The notes beneath the pieces were generated by a model. That model was given only the letters and a program-made list of their open reading frames with translations, was not told the origin of the DNA and made no database searches. A stretch of 64,000 nt of DNA from an uncultured Microbacteriaceae bacterium (GTDB lineage: Bacteria; Actinomycetota; Actinomycetes; Actinomycetales; Microbacteriaceae): contig CAIOLM010000013.1 of assembly GCA_903859205.1 (NCBI GenBank), positions 1-64,000 on the forward strand, written 5' to 3'. The position numbers and the translations under genes were made by a program. This document shows positions 63,234 to 64,000 of the stretch, piece by piece. Each line of letters starts with the position of its first letter. The stretch's first letter is position 1.

Positions 63234-64000
63234 CTAGGCGCGTGAGGTAATCGGAAGGCGACGGTCGCGTCCAAAGGCCATCTCTGAGATCTTGGGCCCG
63301 ATGGCACCTTGGCGGCGTTTCCACTCGGCTCGGTCAACGAGCACGATAACTCGATCGACGGTCTGCGGGTCGAATCCCAGGGAGATTACTTCGTCGCGAG
63401 AGCGATTGTGTGTGATGTAGGCGTCGAGAATCGAATCAAGTACGTCGTACTCGGGCAGGGTGTCCTGGTCAACTTGTCCCGGTCGAAGCTCGGCTGAGGG
63501 CGGCTTCGTGATGCTGTTTTCTGGGATGGGCGCTACAAGTCCGGCCGATTCTGCAATCTCGTTACGCCAGCGAGCCAAGTCCCAGACGAGGGTCTTGGGC
63601 ACGTCTTTTATGGGCGCGAAGCCACCGACCGAGTCACCATAGATGGTCGAGTAGCCGACTGCGATTTCTGTCTTATTGCCCGTGGTGAGGACGAGGTGTC
63701 CCTCAGCATTGGACAAGCCCATCAAAATGACGCCGCGCATGCGTGCTTGGAGGTTCTCTGCAGCTACGGCGCTTAGTCCGAGCTGTTCTTCGACTGGTTG
63801 AACCATGCCGGCGATGGCCTCGGTACGCAAGTGCACGCTTAAGCGCTCGGCAAGGTCGTCGGCATCGCTGCGCGAATGGTCAGATGACCACTGGCTCGGC
63901 ATCGAGACGCCAAATACTCTGTCGGCGCCCAAGGCATCAACGGCAATGGCGGCACAAACAGCAGAGTCGATTCCTCCGGAAAGTCCAAGGACGACCGAGG
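63234..64000 (-). CDS. nadE: NAD synthetase, C-terminal part (5' end beyond window)
   Basis: Amidates deamido-NAD to NAD. The window holds the synthetase domain: the PP-loop SGGIDSAV lies close to the window edge, followed by ALGADRVFGVSMPSQWSS, TTGNKTEIAVGYSTIYGDSVGG, DVPKTLVWDLARW and the C-terminal FDPQTVDRVIVLVDRAEWKRRQ. The frame stays open to base 64000, so the start and any N-terminal glutaminase (nitrilase) domain are outside. The apparent start at 63932 (TTG) is internal. Confidence 0.94.
   Translation of the reverse strand, partial: SVVLGLSGGIDSAVCAAIAVDALGADRVFGVSMPSQWSSDHSRSDADDLAERLSVHLRTEAIAGMVQPVEEQLGLSAVAAENLQARMRGVILMGLSNAEGHLVLTTGNKTEIAVGYSTIYGDSVGGFAPIKDVPKTLVWDLARWRNEIAESAGLVAPIPENSITKPPSAELRPGQVDQDTLPEYDVLDSILDAYITHNRSRDEVISLGFDPQTVDRVIVLVDRAEWKRRQGAIGPKISEMAFGRDRRLPITSRA

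Overview
The window is an ordinary, gene-dense chromosomal stretch of a high-GC Gram-positive bacterium. It most likely belongs to Actinobacteria, family Microbacteriaceae, possibly one of its small-genome planktonic lineages. The evidence is gene order and family content: obg-proB-proA-nadD-rsfS; hrcA-dnaJ-rsmE-hinT-phoH-ybeY-CNNM-era-leuA-recO-uppS-dusB-dgt-dnaG; aceE-fabD-fabH-acpP-fabF beside DUF3145; and ppgK, homodimeric AceE, DUF4032, DUF3145 and a DnaE2-type polymerase, all typical of actinobacteria. Few gaps exceed 150 bp, none without a gene or RNA exceeds 300 bp, and no insertion sequence, prophage or CRISPR array is visible.

Layout. 1-4.8 kb: the obg 3' end, proline synthesis (proB, proA), NAD synthesis (nadD), an uncharacterised tail-anchored protein, rsfS and tRNA-Ala. 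4.9-10.7 kb: corA, a DUF4032 kinase-like protein, an orphan MsmX/UgpC-type ABC ATPase, a flavin-dependent oxidoreductase and a FUSC-type membrane protein. 10.7-14.5 kb: a damage-tolerance pair (dnaE2 plus a small partner) behind a LexA-box-like palindrome. 14.5-17.7 kb: App1 phosphatase and divergently promoted folate genes (pabC-like, pabB). 17.7-28.4 kb: leuS, comEA-comEC-holA, rpsT, lepA, DUF1990, hemW. 28.5-43.5 kb: a long plus-strand run from CIRCE-hrcA to dnaG and tRNA-Asn, including leuA behind a leucine leader peptide and a perfect hairpin. 43.5-50 kb: def, a transporter, a GT4 glycosyltransferase, tRNA-Met, a secreted subtilase, DUF1684 and PadR. 50-57 kb: DUF3145 and the pyruvate dehydrogenase/fatty-acid-synthesis operon. 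57-64 kb: peroxiredoxin, tRNA-Val, an unknown acidic protein, Nif3, a zinc-ribbon relative, RNase H, RNase P RNA, ppgK, map, a SPOR-like small protein, panB and the 3' part of nadE.

Regulation visible in the DNA. Many genes have a TAnnnT -10 element ending 6-7 bases before the start codon, the signature of leaderless mRNAs. Two divergent gene pairs (pabC/pabB, 18 bp apart; map/SPOR-like, 12 bp apart) appear to have mirror-image leaderless promoters. In two places (proA, rnpB) the -10 element contains the stop codon of the upstream gene. I did not find a clear novel defence or mobile system. The most interesting signals are the leu leader, the rnpB/ppgK overlap, the dnaE2 unit without imuA/imuB, the nested divergent promoters, and the unknown protein between nadD and rsfS. 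Family calls rest on reading motifs; no database search was run.
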